Shown piece after piece: positions 1-8,209 of a stretch of 64,000 nt of DNA. Within the stretch, counting starts at the first letter, position 1, and the number at the start of each line of letters is the position of its first letter. Source of the stretch: Desulfurobacterium indicum (GTDB taxonomy: Bacteria > Aquificota > Aquificia > Desulfurobacteriales > Desulfurobacteriaceae); the NCBI RefSeq assembly GCF_001968985.1, contig NZ_MOEN01000005.1, forward strand, positions 1-64,000. Reading direction: 5' to 3'. The notes beneath the pieces were generated by a model. The model did not search any database, had not been told where the DNA came from, and was given only the letters and a program-made list of their open reading frames with translations. A program made the position numbers and the translations under genes.

Positions 1-378
1 TATTTCCTCTAAGGTTACCTGCGATATTTTGCTTATGGTTGAGGGTGAGTATTTAAGTTCAAACACGCTTTCAAGAGCCTGGGCTACTGCTCTTGCACTC
101 ATACCAGAGGCAAACATCCCAAGTATTAAGTCTTCAAGATTGATATCTCTTCTTCTATAAGGTTCTATCAACTTTGTTCTGAATTTTCCCTCTCTATCTC
201 TTGGAATTCTCAGATTTTCAAGCTTACCGATAACAGTATCTAAGTTTCTAACGTAAAAGCCGTTCTTTGTTCCTCCATGTTCTTTAAGAAACACTTCTCT
301 TTCAGCCGTCATGATTGACTCTAAGGTTTGCTTTACCACTTCCTTAACTAGGTCTGGTAAAATCTTCTGTAGTTCCAT
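1..378 (-). CDS. IS256-family (mutator-type) transposase, N-terminal part
   Basis: The reading frame is open from an ATG at 376-378 to the window edge (126 codons) and has no stop, so the gene is cut by the window rather than visibly broken. The translation shows the N-terminal features of mutator-type transposases: a Lys/Glu-rich start, the segment HGGTKNGFYVRNLDT, the segment KLENLRIPRDREGKF, then YRRRDINLEDLILGMFASGMS. The catalytic DDE residues would lie in the missing part. A strong Shine-Dalgarno sequence (CCAGGAGG on the minus strand, 384-391) precedes the ATG, but it lies in a perfect inverted repeat. Recognition is from family knowledge and the exact IS name is not known. Confidence 0.85.
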   Translation of the reverse strand, partial: MELQKILPDLVKEVVKQTLESIMTAEREVFLKEHGGTKNGFYVRNLDTVIGKLENLRIPRDREGKFRTKLIEPYRRRDINLEDLILGMFASGMSARAVAQALESVFELKYSPSTISKISQVTLEEI

Positions 379-383
379 TTTTG

Positions 384-422
384 CCTCCTGGGGTTGGTAT
401 TTGTGGGGTGTTCCCCAGGAGG
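384..422 (-). promoter_or_regulatory. Inverted repeat that sequesters the transposase ribosome-binding site
   Basis: The arms cctcctgggg (384-393) and ccccaggagg (413-422) are perfect 10-bp complements separated by 19 bases. In a minus-strand transcript starting outside the repeat, the arm nearest the gene contains the Shine-Dalgarno sequence of the transposase. Read-through transcripts from outside the element would therefore be poorly translated. Structures like this are known to protect other insertion sequences; its role here is inferred. Confidence 0.6.
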
Positions 423-534
423 TTATCCCATTTCTCAAGCTTACACAAAATATCGTACACTACCAAATTAACTGAAAGTGCCGAATTTTCACTATATTTA
501 TTTGTAGATAAATGGAAAACAGAGGGGGAAAGTC

Positions 535-936
535 ATGGAAGCAACCGTTAAACCAAAAGCACCTATAAGGAGATTTGACATATTCGCAGAGTGGAACAGA
601 ATAAAAGGGATAAGGGAACTGGGACTTGATCCAGAAGATGCAAAATCTTACGGGCTTGCCGTTGCGGAAGTTGTAGCTGCAAGGAAATTTTACGGACACA
701 GAACAAAATACAGGGGAGCAACGAGAGAATACATAGAAAAGCATGAAGGAACTCCCTGGTGGCGCAAAATGGCCTCACCTGCCGAATTTGACGAGAAAAT
801 AGTCGAAAGAATGGGAAGGGAGTTCTATGAAAAAGTTTTTTCCAAAGCGATAGAAAAAGCATTCAACGAGGGTAAAGACTATATGGATATCAGGGATTCT
901 CTGCGAAAAAAATGGAACGAACTTTTAAAGAGATAA
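535..936 (+). CDS. Conserved-looking hypothetical protein, 133 aa
   Basis: I do not recognise this protein. It starts at ATG 535 behind a purine-rich ribosome-binding site (gaggggg). It is highly charged and soluble, with no signal peptide, membrane segment or cysteine. An aromatic/basic centre (residues 45-75, including KFYGHRTKYRG and TPWWRKM) is followed by long Lys/Glu helices to the C terminus. It stands alone between the insertion sequence and the converging hflX, whose 3' end it overlaps by 12 bases. The codon use looks like that of its neighbours, so it is probably a native gene rather than IS cargo. Confidence 0.7.
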   Translation: MEATVKPKAPIRRFDIFAEWNRIKGIRELGLDPEDAKSYGLAVAEVVAARKFYGHRTKYRGATREYIEKHEGTPWWRKMASPAEFDEKIVERMGREFYEKVFSKAIEKAFNEGKDYMDIRDSLRKKWNELLKR

Positions 937-2013
937 CGTTGTAACTATCTCTTCCACTTTTGTGAGAAAACTGCCAACGCCTTCTCCTGTTTTTGCCGAA
1001 AGAAAAACAGAATTCTCAGAATTTTTAACCTTTCCTGCAATCATCAACCGGAAAAGCTCTTCTTTTCCTTCAACAAGGTCTATTTTATTAAATACCGTTA
1101 TCCTTGGTTTGTCAGAAGCTCCTATCTCTTTGAGTATTTTTCCAACCGCTTCTGATTCTGTGTAAAGGTTCGGAGAGGTAATGTCATAAACAACAGCTAC
1201 AATATCTGAATCTGCAACTTCCTGAAGCGTCGCTTTGAAAGATGCTATCAACTCATGAGGAATATCTTTTATAAACCCCACAGTGTCTGTTATTAAAATT
1301 TTTCTATTTATACCTCTGAGAAAGATTCTTCCCGTTCTGGTATCCAGTGTGGCAAAAGGAATATTTTTAATAAAAAGGTCCTCTCCCGTGAGGCGCCTAA
1401 CAAGTGTTGATTTGCCGACATTCGTATAGCCTGCTACAGCAACCGTAATAAGGCCGCTCTTTCTTCGTCTTTCTGTAAAGAGAGAACGTCTCTTTGCATA
1501 CTTTTCTATCTCTCTTTTTAAAGAGTGTATCCTTCGCCTTATAGCCCTTGATTCCGTTTCCAGCAAGGTTTCACCGGGCCCTCTGGTCCCTATTCCGCCA
1601 CCAAGCCTTGAAAGCCCTTTTCCTTTTCCCCTTAACCTTGAAAGCTGATGATAACACCTTGCAAGTTCCACCTGTATCTTTGCCTCTTTAGTCCTTGCTC
1701 TTTCGGCGAATATATCCAGAATAATCTCGGTCCTGTCTCTAACTTTTAGCCCGGTTGCCTTTTCTATATTTCTTATCTGAGACGGAGATAGATTATGGTA
1801 GGTAACAACTAAAGAAGCGTCTTTTACTTCCGCAAATCTCTTTAGTTCTTCTATCTTTCCTTTTCCGACATAGGTTGAAGGATCAAAAGAGCGGCGGTGC
1901 TGAACAACAGAACCAACAACCTTGTAGCCCAAAGCTTCTACAAGGCCGGAAAGCTCTTCAATATCCGGCTGCTCACCGTGTTTTATAACTGAAAGAAGAA
2001 TAACCTTTTCTAT
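925..2013 (-). CDS. hflX: GTPase HflX, ribosome-associated
   Basis: HflX is a ribosome-associated GTPase that splits or rescues stalled ribosomes. The glycine-rich linker GGGIGTRGPGE and the G1 motif GYTNVGKST (about residue 195) are present. They are followed by the G3 motif DTVGF and the G4 motif NKID. The only canonical in-frame start is a TTG at 1930-1932, which would remove 27 clearly HflX-like residues (beginning M/I-EKVILLSVIKHGE). Upstream, the frame closes at a TGA inside hfq. The best-placed initiation codon is an ATA at 2011-2013, just after GGTGAGG and overlapping the hfq stop as ATAG. I therefore give the longer 362-aa form and treat the start as unusual. It is the last gene of the hfq-miaA operon, the classic order in proteobacteria. 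Confidence 0.9.
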   Translation of the reverse strand: MEKVILLSVIKHGEQPDIEELSGLVEALGYKVVGSVVQHRRSFDPSTYVGKGKIEELKRFAEVKDASLVVTYHNLSPSQIRNIEKATGLKVRDRTEIILDIFAERARTKEAKIQVELARCYHQLSRLRGKGKGLSRLGGGIGTRGPGETLLETESRAIRRRIHSLKREIEKYAKRRSLFTERRRKSGLITVAVAGYTNVGKSTLVRRLTGEDLFIKNIPFATLDTRTGRIFLRGINRKILITDTVGFIKDIPHELIASFKATLQEVADSDIVAVVYDITSPNLYTESEAVGKILKEIGASDKPRITVFNKIDLVEGKEELFRLMIAGKVKNSENSVFLSAKTGEGVGSFLTKVEEIVTTLSL

Positions 2014-2246
2014 CTTTCCTCACCCTCTGAAAATAGATTTCTCACAGGCCTTGAAGGAACTATTGTTGCAATAGAGTGTTTATAGACAAGCTGCTGGCTA
2101 TCACCTTCTTCGAGAACAATTGTAAACTGGTCAAAATAGGTTATAACCCCCTGCAATCTTGTTCCCTTAGCAAGGAAAATATTAACTGGAATTCTCTCTT
2201 TTCTTAACCTGTTTAAATAAGCATCCTGAACCTTAACAACACTCAT
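2010..2246 (-). CDS. hfq: RNA chaperone Hfq
   Basis: The product is a 78-aa Sm-like protein that forms hexameric rings and matches small RNAs to mRNAs. The Sm1 region (NIFLAKGTRLQGVITYFD) and the Sm2 motif YKHSIATIVPSR, equivalent to the YKH motif of Escherichia coli Hfq, are intact. The C-terminal tail is very short (about 10 residues), so only the core is present. The ATG overlaps the miaA stop by 4 bases and the hfq stop overlaps the proposed hflX start, implying translational coupling through miaA-hfq-hflX. Confidence 0.97.
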   Translation of the reverse strand: MSVVKVQDAYLNRLRKERIPVNIFLAKGTRLQGVITYFDQFTIVLEEGDSQQLVYKHSIATIVPSRPVRNLFSEGEER

Positions 2247-3157
2247 AAAACGCCTCCCTTCCTTAAATCATCTTTTATAACGTTAATTACTTCTTCTTCC
2301 GGTATTTCCGAAAGATTAATCCACTTAAAGCCTTTCTCTCTCCTGAACCAGGTAAACTGCCTTTTTGCAAACTGTCTTGTTCGCCTCTTTAGATCTCTCA
2401 CCGCCTCTTCAAGAGAAACTTTACCTTCAATATAGGGCAACAGCTCTTTGTAGCCAAGAGCCTGAAAGGCTGTTATTCCCTTTCCGTAGGAGAGTAACTT
2501 CCTCGCCTCCTGAACAAGTCCTCTCTCTATCTGAGAATCAACCCTGTTGTTTATCCTTTTATAAAGTTCATCTCTGTTACGATAGAGGAAATACCCGTAA
2601 AATTCGTAACGAGGCTTTTCGGGCAGCTTGAAAGATGACAGAGGCTTACCTGTAAGCTTGTAAACTTCCAGAGCCCTTATAATGCGCTTTCTATCCGTTT
2701 TATGAATCTTTGATGCATAACCGGGATCTACCTTTTTTAAGGAACTGTAAAGTTCTTCCGTAGAAACTTTGCTCAGCTCCCTCCTTATGCTTTCGTCAGC
2801 CGGTGGGACAGGAGAAAGACCGTAGAGAAGAGCTCTTATGTAAAACGCCGTTCCTCCTACTATGAGAGGAAACTTTCCCCTTTTCCTTATTTCTCTTATT
2901 GCCCTATCCGCCTCTTTAACAAAGTCTGCCACGGAAAAATAGACATCGGGGTATACAATATCTATCAAGTGATGAGGAATCCCTTCCATCCTATCCGATG
3001 AAATCTTGTCTGTTCCTATATCAAGTTCTCTGTAAACCTGCATCGAATCGGCACTGATTATCTCACCACCAATGGCTTTTGCAAGCTTTATAGAAAAATC
3101 AGTTTTTCCCGCCGCCGTGGGTCCGGTAATGACAATCAGAGGCTTTTCTCTTTCCAT
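2243..3157 (-). CDS. miaA: tRNA dimethylallyltransferase MiaA
   Basis: MiaA transfers a dimethylallyl group to N6 of A37 in tRNAs that read UNN codons. The 304-aa protein has the N-terminal P-loop GPTAAGKTD (residues 12-20), the SADSMQVYRELDIGTDK segment and the DRKRIIRALEVY segment of the family. The C-terminal tRNA-binding region has the RRTRQFAKRQFTWFR motif. Its 5' end overlaps the lpxL-like gene by 22 bases and its 3' end overlaps hfq by 4 bases, placing it inside one transcript. Confidence 0.96.
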   Translation of the reverse strand: MEREKPLIVITGPTAAGKTDFSIKLAKAIGGEIISADSMQVYRELDIGTDKISSDRMEGIPHHLIDIVYPDVYFSVADFVKEADRAIREIRKRGKFPLIVGGTAFYIRALLYGLSPVPPADESIRRELSKVSTEELYSSLKKVDPGYASKIHKTDRKRIIRALEVYKLTGKPLSSFKLPEKPRYEFYGYFLYRNRDELYKRINNRVDSQIERGLVQEARKLLSYGKGITAFQALGYKELLPYIEGKVSLEEAVRDLKRRTRQFAKRQFTWFRREKGFKWINLSEIPEEEVINVIKDDLRKGGVL

Positions 3158-4023
3158 CTCTTAAACTCCGGTGAATTGCTCCATCTTCTGTGACTCCAGA
3201 ACCACTGCTCCGGTCTTTTTTTCACTGCCATCTCTATCCAGTCAGAGTAAATTTTAGTGAGCTCTTCAACGCTCTTTCCTTCAGGATAGATAGGCCTATG
3301 TATCTCAAACGTGTAGCTGTTATCCGGTTCCATGTAACAGAAAGCAGGTATTACAGGCTTACCGGTTTTAACGCTCAAAACGGCAGCTCCTTTGTTAACA
3401 AATGTATCTCTTCCCAAAAACTTAACAAGAACACCGTCTTTTTGTCTCGGGCGTTGATCAAGGAGAATTCCTATAAAACGCTTTCTTTTTAAATCTTTTA
3501 TTATTTCAAGAATGTTACCAGTAGGAATAACCTTTATGTTCCAGTGGTTTCTTATACTATTAACCATCTCATTTACGTAAAAATTTTTCAGCGGTTTGGC
3601 AACAACGGATAATCTCCCGCCGCTGACATGAGAAAACCATCCGCCTAAAAGTTCCCAATTCCCTATATGAGCCGTAAGTAGTATTCCTCCGCTAAGGGAA
3701 ACAAGTTCATCCATTGAGATTGTGCTCTCTTTTCTAAGGGAAAAGATGGAATCAAGAAAATCAAATGAGTAGTTCTCAGAACGAAAAAAATCAACACTAC
3801 ATTTCACAAAAGTTTTAAACGCCTCTTTTCCTATTGAAAAAGGCATACCAACAAATCTTAAATTCTCCTCCGAAACCCTCTTAACACGGGGATAAGCGTA
3901 AAAAAGAGAAGCAAAAGAATCTGCGACTTTTAAAGCTCTATTACGGGAGAATTTCCTTAAAAACTTTTCCTTCAGTAACCTGAGAAGCAGATACTCCGTC
4001 CGGTAAGAAAGCTTTTTGTTCAT
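3136..4023 (-). CDS. lpxL: Lipid A biosynthesis acyltransferase, LpxL/HtrB family
   Basis: This is a Kdo-lipid A late acyltransferase type enzyme, which adds a secondary acyl chain to the lipid A precursor at the inner membrane. The catalytic motif is HIGNWE (HX4E form of the HX4D/E motif), preceded by SGGILLTA. The frame is open to 4092, but the ATG at 4023 is preferred because it has ATGAGG six bases upstream and gives the usual beginning (295 aa). This start lies inside the 3' end of lpxK, giving an 83-base same-strand overlap. With waaA and lpxK upstream it forms a lipid A/Kdo cluster. Substrate chain length cannot be read from the sequence. Confidence 0.88.
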   Translation of the reverse strand: MNKKLSYRTEYLLLRLLKEKFLRKFSRNRALKVADSFASLFYAYPRVKRVSEENLRFVGMPFSIGKEAFKTFVKCSVDFFRSENYSFDFLDSIFSLRKESTISMDELVSLSGGILLTAHIGNWELLGGWFSHVSGGRLSVVAKPLKNFYVNEMVNSIRNHWNIKVIPTGNILEIIKDLKRKRFIGILLDQRPRQKDGVLVKFLGRDTFVNKGAAVLSVKTGKPVIPAFCYMEPDNSYTFEIHRPIYPEGKSVEELTKIYSDWIEMAVKKRPEQWFWSHRRWSNSPEFKRWKEKSL

Positions 4024-5050
4024 CTTTTTCCTCATGTTTCTCAACATTCTTAATCCTGTTAACAATAAACTCCTTAAGTCCGAATACTTCAACGCTCAAA
4101 ACGGGAAACTTAAAGGATAATTTTCCTTTTAACTTTACAGCATCTTTTTCTGTAGTAACAAGGTTAGGATATTTACAAAGTCTTTCAATATCTTCATCCG
4201 TATAAGTATAGTGATCAGGAAAAAGAAAAACTTTTTCAAGATCAAATCCTTTTAACTTGAGCATCTCAATAAACTGCTCCGGATTTCCTATCCCACAAAA
4301 AACATTAATATCCCTGGGAGGCGGTGAAGTCTCAGAAAGATTCTCGTCCATCCAGCCATTAAAAGTCTGATGTGCCCTAAAAACAGGTTTTTTAAAAGTT
4401 TTTAGATAAAGCTCTATTGAATTTATCTTTTCAACAGGTGCAAGATTTGACCTGGAAAGAACAAAGCAGTGAGCCCTCTCAAGAGCCGAAACGGGCTCTC
4501 TCAATGTTCCTAAGGGGAGACAGTGATTTCCCCCAAAGGGATTGAAGGGATCAACCACAACAATATTAACAGTGGAAACTATTTTTAACTGTTGAAATCC
4601 ATCATCAAGGACAACTATGTTGGCACCTTTCTCAGCGGCAAAATCTATTCCTTTTAGCCTATCCCTGCTGACGACAACTCTGAAACCTCTTCTGGCGAAG
4701 ATCACTGCTTCATCACCGAACTTTTTTGCATCGTCCCGAGCAAGTACAGGCCCTTTTTCAGTCCCACCGTAACCTCTCATAACGATTGCAGGAGAAAAGC
4801 CCATATCCTCAAGCATCCTGTAAATAAACTCAACGAGGGGAGTCTTCCCGGCTCCACCGACAACTATGTTCCCAACGGATATAACAGGAATTTTTGGAAC
4901 AACAGACGTCAAAATACCGTGACGATAAAGATCTATTCTCGCAGAAGAAACTAAGCAGTAAATCTTTGACAAAAGATAGAAAATAGGATAAAGCAAAGCC
5001 CAACCTTTTTCTTTTTTAAAAACCTTTTTTCTAATCTCCTCAAGTCTCAA
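3941..5050 (-). CDS. lpxK: Tetraacyldisaccharide 4'-kinase LpxK
   Basis: LpxK phosphorylates the 4' position of the lipid A disaccharide. The 369-aa protein has an N-terminal hydrophobic anchor (LYPIFYLLSKIYCLV), the P-loop segment GNIVVGGAGKTP near residue 65 and the VLDDGFQ motif of the family. The start is a TTG whose bases form TTGA with the waaA stop. The tail after about residue 330 is Lys/Glu-rich and poorly conserved in appearance, and its coding sequence is shared with the start of the next gene. It is slightly longer than typical LpxK. Confidence 0.95.
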   Translation of the reverse strand: MRLEEIRKKVFKKEKGWALLYPIFYLLSKIYCLVSSARIDLYRHGILTSVVPKIPVISVGNIVVGGAGKTPLVEFIYRMLEDMGFSPAIVMRGYGGTEKGPVLARDDAKKFGDEAVIFARRGFRVVVSRDRLKGIDFAAEKGANIVVLDDGFQQLKIVSTVNIVVVDPFNPFGGNHCLPLGTLREPVSALERAHCFVLSRSNLAPVEKINSIELYLKTFKKPVFRAHQTFNGWMDENLSETSPPPRDINVFCGIGNPEQFIEMLKLKGFDLEKVFLFPDHYTYTDEDIERLCKYPNLVTTEKDAVKLKGKLSFKFPVLSVEVFGLKEFIVNRIKNVEKHEEKDEQKAFLPDGVSASQVTEGKVFKEILP

Positions 5051-6249
5051 ACAAAAACCTCTTTCAAAATTCTTTCCGTAACACTTCTTTCTTTCTCCAA
5101 AACTCTCTTACCGCAAACTCCAACACGGTGTCTCAATTCGTCATTTTTAATCAACAGACTAATTTTATCAAATAGATTTTCATGAGTTGAAAAGATAATA
5201 CATTCTTTAATTTTTGAAATCACTCCTTGGAAATGGGAGTAATAGGGACCTAAAACAACCGGTATGCCAAAAACCATAGGTTCCAGAGGATTATGCCCAC
5301 CAACTTTTTCGTTGAATGTTCCGCCTATAACGGCAATATCTCCGAGACTATAAAAAGATGAAAGTTCACCAACGGTATCCACAATGTAAAAATCTGTATC
5401 TGAAGGAACATTTTTTGACTGTGTTCTTAAAACAGCTTTTCCCGGCAGAAGAGAGAGCAAAGATTCCGCTCTGCCGACGTGTCTAGGAGCAACAATCGTT
5501 AAAATTTGTGGAAACTCTTCTTTCAACTTTACATGGATTTTACCAGCAAGCACCTCTTCACCCTCGTGAGTGCTCCCCCAAACAATTATGGGGAAACGGT
5601 TACCTATGCTGACATTAACAGGTTTTGGTTTCATCACGCTGTCAAATTTCAGGTCACCTACCGTCTTAACCTTTGCAAATCCCAGTTCTTTTGCCCTCTC
5701 TGCATCTTTGTCACTTCTGGCAAGAAAAACGGAAGAGTTAAAAATCTCTTTCAGAACCAAAGATAACCTTTTATAAAGAGAAAAACTACTTTCTGTTATT
5801 TTACCGCTGACAAAATAGACCTCTACTTTCTGCTCAATAGCCGAAGTCAGAAGGGAAGGCCAGATCTCCGTTTCATAAACAAGAAGCTTCTTCACACCCA
5901 GGCTTTTAACAAAACGATCCGTAAAGGGCTTCATATCGGGAGGAATCACATAAACAGGAATTTCCGGAAAAAGTTTTAAAGCCCTATCCGCACCGTAATC
6001 GGTAAAAGTCGTAACAATAGCTCTATCTTTTAACTTTTCTATAAGCGGTCTTGCAGAATTTACCTCTCCAATACTGGCACAGTGAATCCAGATATCTCTT
6101 CCTTCTACCTGTGACTCAGAGGGGAATGAAAAAAAACGTCTTTTTACAGAGAAACCGCCGCGCTTTTTTGACGTAAACTTTGCAACTGTTAAAAGGACAG
6201 GCAGAGAAACTCCGTAGAGAAGATTGTAAATAAAAAGGCCGATCCTCAT
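5047..6249 (-). CDS. waaA: 3-deoxy-D-manno-octulosonic acid transferase (KdtA)
   Basis: WaaA adds Kdo sugar(s) to lipid IVA. The 400-aa protein has one N-terminal membrane segment, the glycosyltransferase-like CASIGEVNSARPLIEKL region near residue 55, YETEIWPSLL, WGSTHEGEE, and the C-terminal GGTFNEKVGGHNPLEP nucleotide-sugar motif. It overlaps queE by 4 bases upstream and lpxK by 4 bases downstream. Whether it is mono- or bifunctional cannot be told from the sequence. Its presence is strong evidence for a lipopolysaccharide outer membrane. Confidence 0.96.
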   Translation of the reverse strand: MRIGLFIYNLLYGVSLPVLLTVAKFTSKKRGGFSVKRRFFSFPSESQVEGRDIWIHCASIGEVNSARPLIEKLKDRAIVTTFTDYGADRALKLFPEIPVYVIPPDMKPFTDRFVKSLGVKKLLVYETEIWPSLLTSAIEQKVEVYFVSGKITESSFSLYKRLSLVLKEIFNSSVFLARSDKDAERAKELGFAKVKTVGDLKFDSVMKPKPVNVSIGNRFPIIVWGSTHEGEEVLAGKIHVKLKEEFPQILTIVAPRHVGRAESLLSLLPGKAVLRTQSKNVPSDTDFYIVDTVGELSSFYSLGDIAVIGGTFNEKVGGHNPLEPMVFGIPVVLGPYYSHFQGVISKIKECIIFSTHENLFDKISLLIKNDELRHRVGVCGKRVLEKERSVTERILKEVFV

Positions 6250-6914
6250 TTTATTCCTACTAATTTATGAATCTGAGGGATAACCCTCACGTTAAACCGG
6301 AAAAGTATAGTTTTTTCTCTCATAACAAGGTCTATAGCTCTTTTCACACTTTCAGAATAGGGCTTCTCCGGAATTCCTATCGGCTGAAAAATGATGCCTT
6401 TTTTAGAAAAATAATTCTCATATTTCCTTACAATCTTAAGAATCCAAATAAGATCCTCTTCTGAAAGAATCAAAAACTTAACCTGCACCCTATCGGGAAA
6501 GTTAACAATAAAATTCTCAAGAGATTCTAAAGGAAAATCCATTCCCATAGAAGGGGGCTTCGGAGAAATATTTACAAAAACTTTCTTAACAAATATATCC
6601 GCTTTATAAAAGAATCCACTCGTCTCAACAAAAATCCTTTTGACCCAGGTTTCGGACGAAAGTTTGAAGAGAAAATCGGGAAGGCCGTCTTGAGAAAGAG
6701 GTTCACCACCGGTAACAACTACATACGAAAGACCAAGATTTTTAAGCTCACCGATTATCTCTTCATGAGAAAACTCCGTTCCTCCAATCCTTGCCTCCTG
6801 GGTATCACAATACCTGCACTTTAAGGGACAACCGGCAAAACGAACAAAGGAAGCAACAAGCCCGACATCAACTCCTTCACCCTGAACAGAAGAAAATATC
6901 TCGTAAACTTTCAT
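6246..6914 (-). CDS. queE: 7-carboxy-7-deazaguanine synthase QueE (radical SAM)
   Basis: QueE makes 7-carboxy-7-deazaguanine from 6-carboxytetrahydropterin on the queuosine pathway. The N-terminal KVYEIFSSVQGEG signature is followed by the radical-SAM cluster motif CPLKCRYC (CxxxCxxC) and VVTGGEP. The frame extends to 6938, but the ATG at 6914 is preferred because it begins exactly at the conserved MKVYEIF. It also sits 5 bases after the hom stop, with GAAGAG as ribosome-binding site (222 aa). No other queuosine gene is in the window. Confidence 0.92.
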   Translation of the reverse strand: MKVYEIFSSVQGEGVDVGLVASFVRFAGCPLKCRYCDTQEARIGGTEFSHEEIIGELKNLGLSYVVVTGGEPLSQDGLPDFLFKLSSETWVKRIFVETSGFFYKADIFVKKVFVNISPKPPSMGMDFPLESLENFIVNFPDRVQVKFLILSEEDLIWILKIVRKYENYFSKKGIIFQPIGIPEKPYSESVKRAIDLVMREKTILFRFNVRVIPQIHKLVGIK

Positions 6915-6919
6915 CAAAT

Positions 6920-8200
6920 CTACTCTTCTATCATACACAAGAATGTGGGCTTCACTATAACGTCAAGTTTATCAATCTCAGCAATTGCCACCTTAACCGT
7001 TTTAAACGAAGCCTCATGAGTTGTCATAACAACAGGAACGCCACCGTTTAAAGCTATGCTTTTCTGAAGTGCCATCTTTATACTTATATTGTATTTCCCC
7101 AGGATACTTGAAATTTTCGCAAGAACACCCGGCTTATCAACGGCGGTAAATCTTATATAAAAGCTTGAAACAAACTCTCCAGGCCTTTTAACAGGTATCT
7201 TTGCCCCTCTCTTTAAAAGAGAAACCGGAACGCTACTCCCCCTTCCGCAGGCTATATCCGCTATGTCGGCAACAACAGCACTTGCAGTCGGTCTCTGACC
7301 GGCTCCCATACCGTAGTAGAGCGTAGGTCCCACAAAATCTCCCTCTATAAGACATGCATTAAACACTCCATCAACCGAAGAGAGAATATGGTCTTCGGGA
7401 AGCATGGCAGGATGAACCCTTACCTCTACCTTGCCGTTGTCAGGTTTTGCCACTGCAAGAAGTTTTATCCTGTATCCAAACTCATGAGCAAAATCTATAT
7501 CAAGAGGTGTTATATCCCTTATTCCCTTAACATAGACATCATTTATAGTTACCCAACCACCGTAAGCTATTGACGCAAGAATGGCTATCTTATGAGCAGC
7601 GTCTATACCGTCAACATCAAGAGAAGGATCAGCTTCAGCATATCCTTTTTCTCCTGCGATTTTAAGCGCTTCCTCAAAAGAGATTCCCCTTGTTGTCATC
7701 TCTGTAAGAATGAAATTGGCCGTTCCATTTATAATTCCCAGTATCTTCTCTATCCTGTTTGCCACAAGGCCTTCATTAAGAGCTTTTATAACGGGAATAC
7801 CCCCGCCGACGCTTGCCTCAAACCTTATTGAAACACCATTTTCAAAAGCCGCTGAAAAAAGCTCTTCTCCGTAAGAGGCAAAGAGGGCTTTATTGGCACT
7901 GACTACATGTTTTCCATTTTCAAGAGCAGATTTCACGATGTCTTTAGCAACAGTCGTCCCACCGATAAGCTCAACAACTATATCAACTTCAGACTCAACA
8001 ACTTTAAATCCATCGTTAACAATAAATTTCTCCGGAACGCCGAGTTTTTTAACCTTTTCAACATCCCTATCGGCAACCATTGAAAGCTCTATTTTCTTCC
8101 CTATCCTCTCCTCAATAATATCTCTATTCTGAAGAAGTATTTTAACCACACCCGAACCGACTGTTCCGCATCCGACAATACCTACCTTAACTGAATCCAT
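6920..8200 (-). CDS. hom: Homoserine dehydrogenase
   Basis: The enzyme reduces aspartate semialdehyde to homoserine on the threonine/methionine pathway. The 426-aa protein has an N-terminal Rossmann motif (GIVGCGTVGSGVVK), the catalytic-domain segments GIINGTANFILTEM and KGYAEADPSLDVDGIDAAHK, and a C-terminal ACT domain (about 345-420, beginning FTAVDKPGVLAKIS). The ACT domain suggests threonine feedback control. It follows alaC by 9 bases and runs into queE. Confidence 0.97.
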   Translation of the reverse strand: MDSVKVGIVGCGTVGSGVVKILLQNRDIIEERIGKKIELSMVADRDVEKVKKLGVPEKFIVNDGFKVVESEVDIVVELIGGTTVAKDIVKSALENGKHVVSANKALFASYGEELFSAAFENGVSIRFEASVGGGIPVIKALNEGLVANRIEKILGIINGTANFILTEMTTRGISFEEALKIAGEKGYAEADPSLDVDGIDAAHKIAILASIAYGGWVTINDVYVKGIRDITPLDIDFAHEFGYRIKLLAVAKPDNGKVEVRVHPAMLPEDHILSSVDGVFNACLIEGDFVGPTLYYGMGAGQRPTASAVVADIADIACGRGSSVPVSLLKRGAKIPVKRPGEFVSSFYIRFTAVDKPGVLAKISSILGKYNISIKMALQKSIALNGGVPVVMTTHEASFKTVKVAIAEIDKLDVIVKPTFLCMIEE

Positions 8201-8209
8201 AATCTACTC

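Larger units (their letters stand above)
1..463 (-). mobile_element. IS256-family insertion sequence, one end only
   Basis: The transposase fragment at 1-378 and the non-coding end at 379-463 form one extremity of an insertion sequence that continues off the left edge. The outer terminus is probably near 440-463, where the sequence ttacacaaaatatcgtacac resembles the terminal inverted repeats of IS256-type (mutator) elements. The other terminus and any target duplication lie outside the window, so the boundary is an estimate. Confidence 0.7.
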
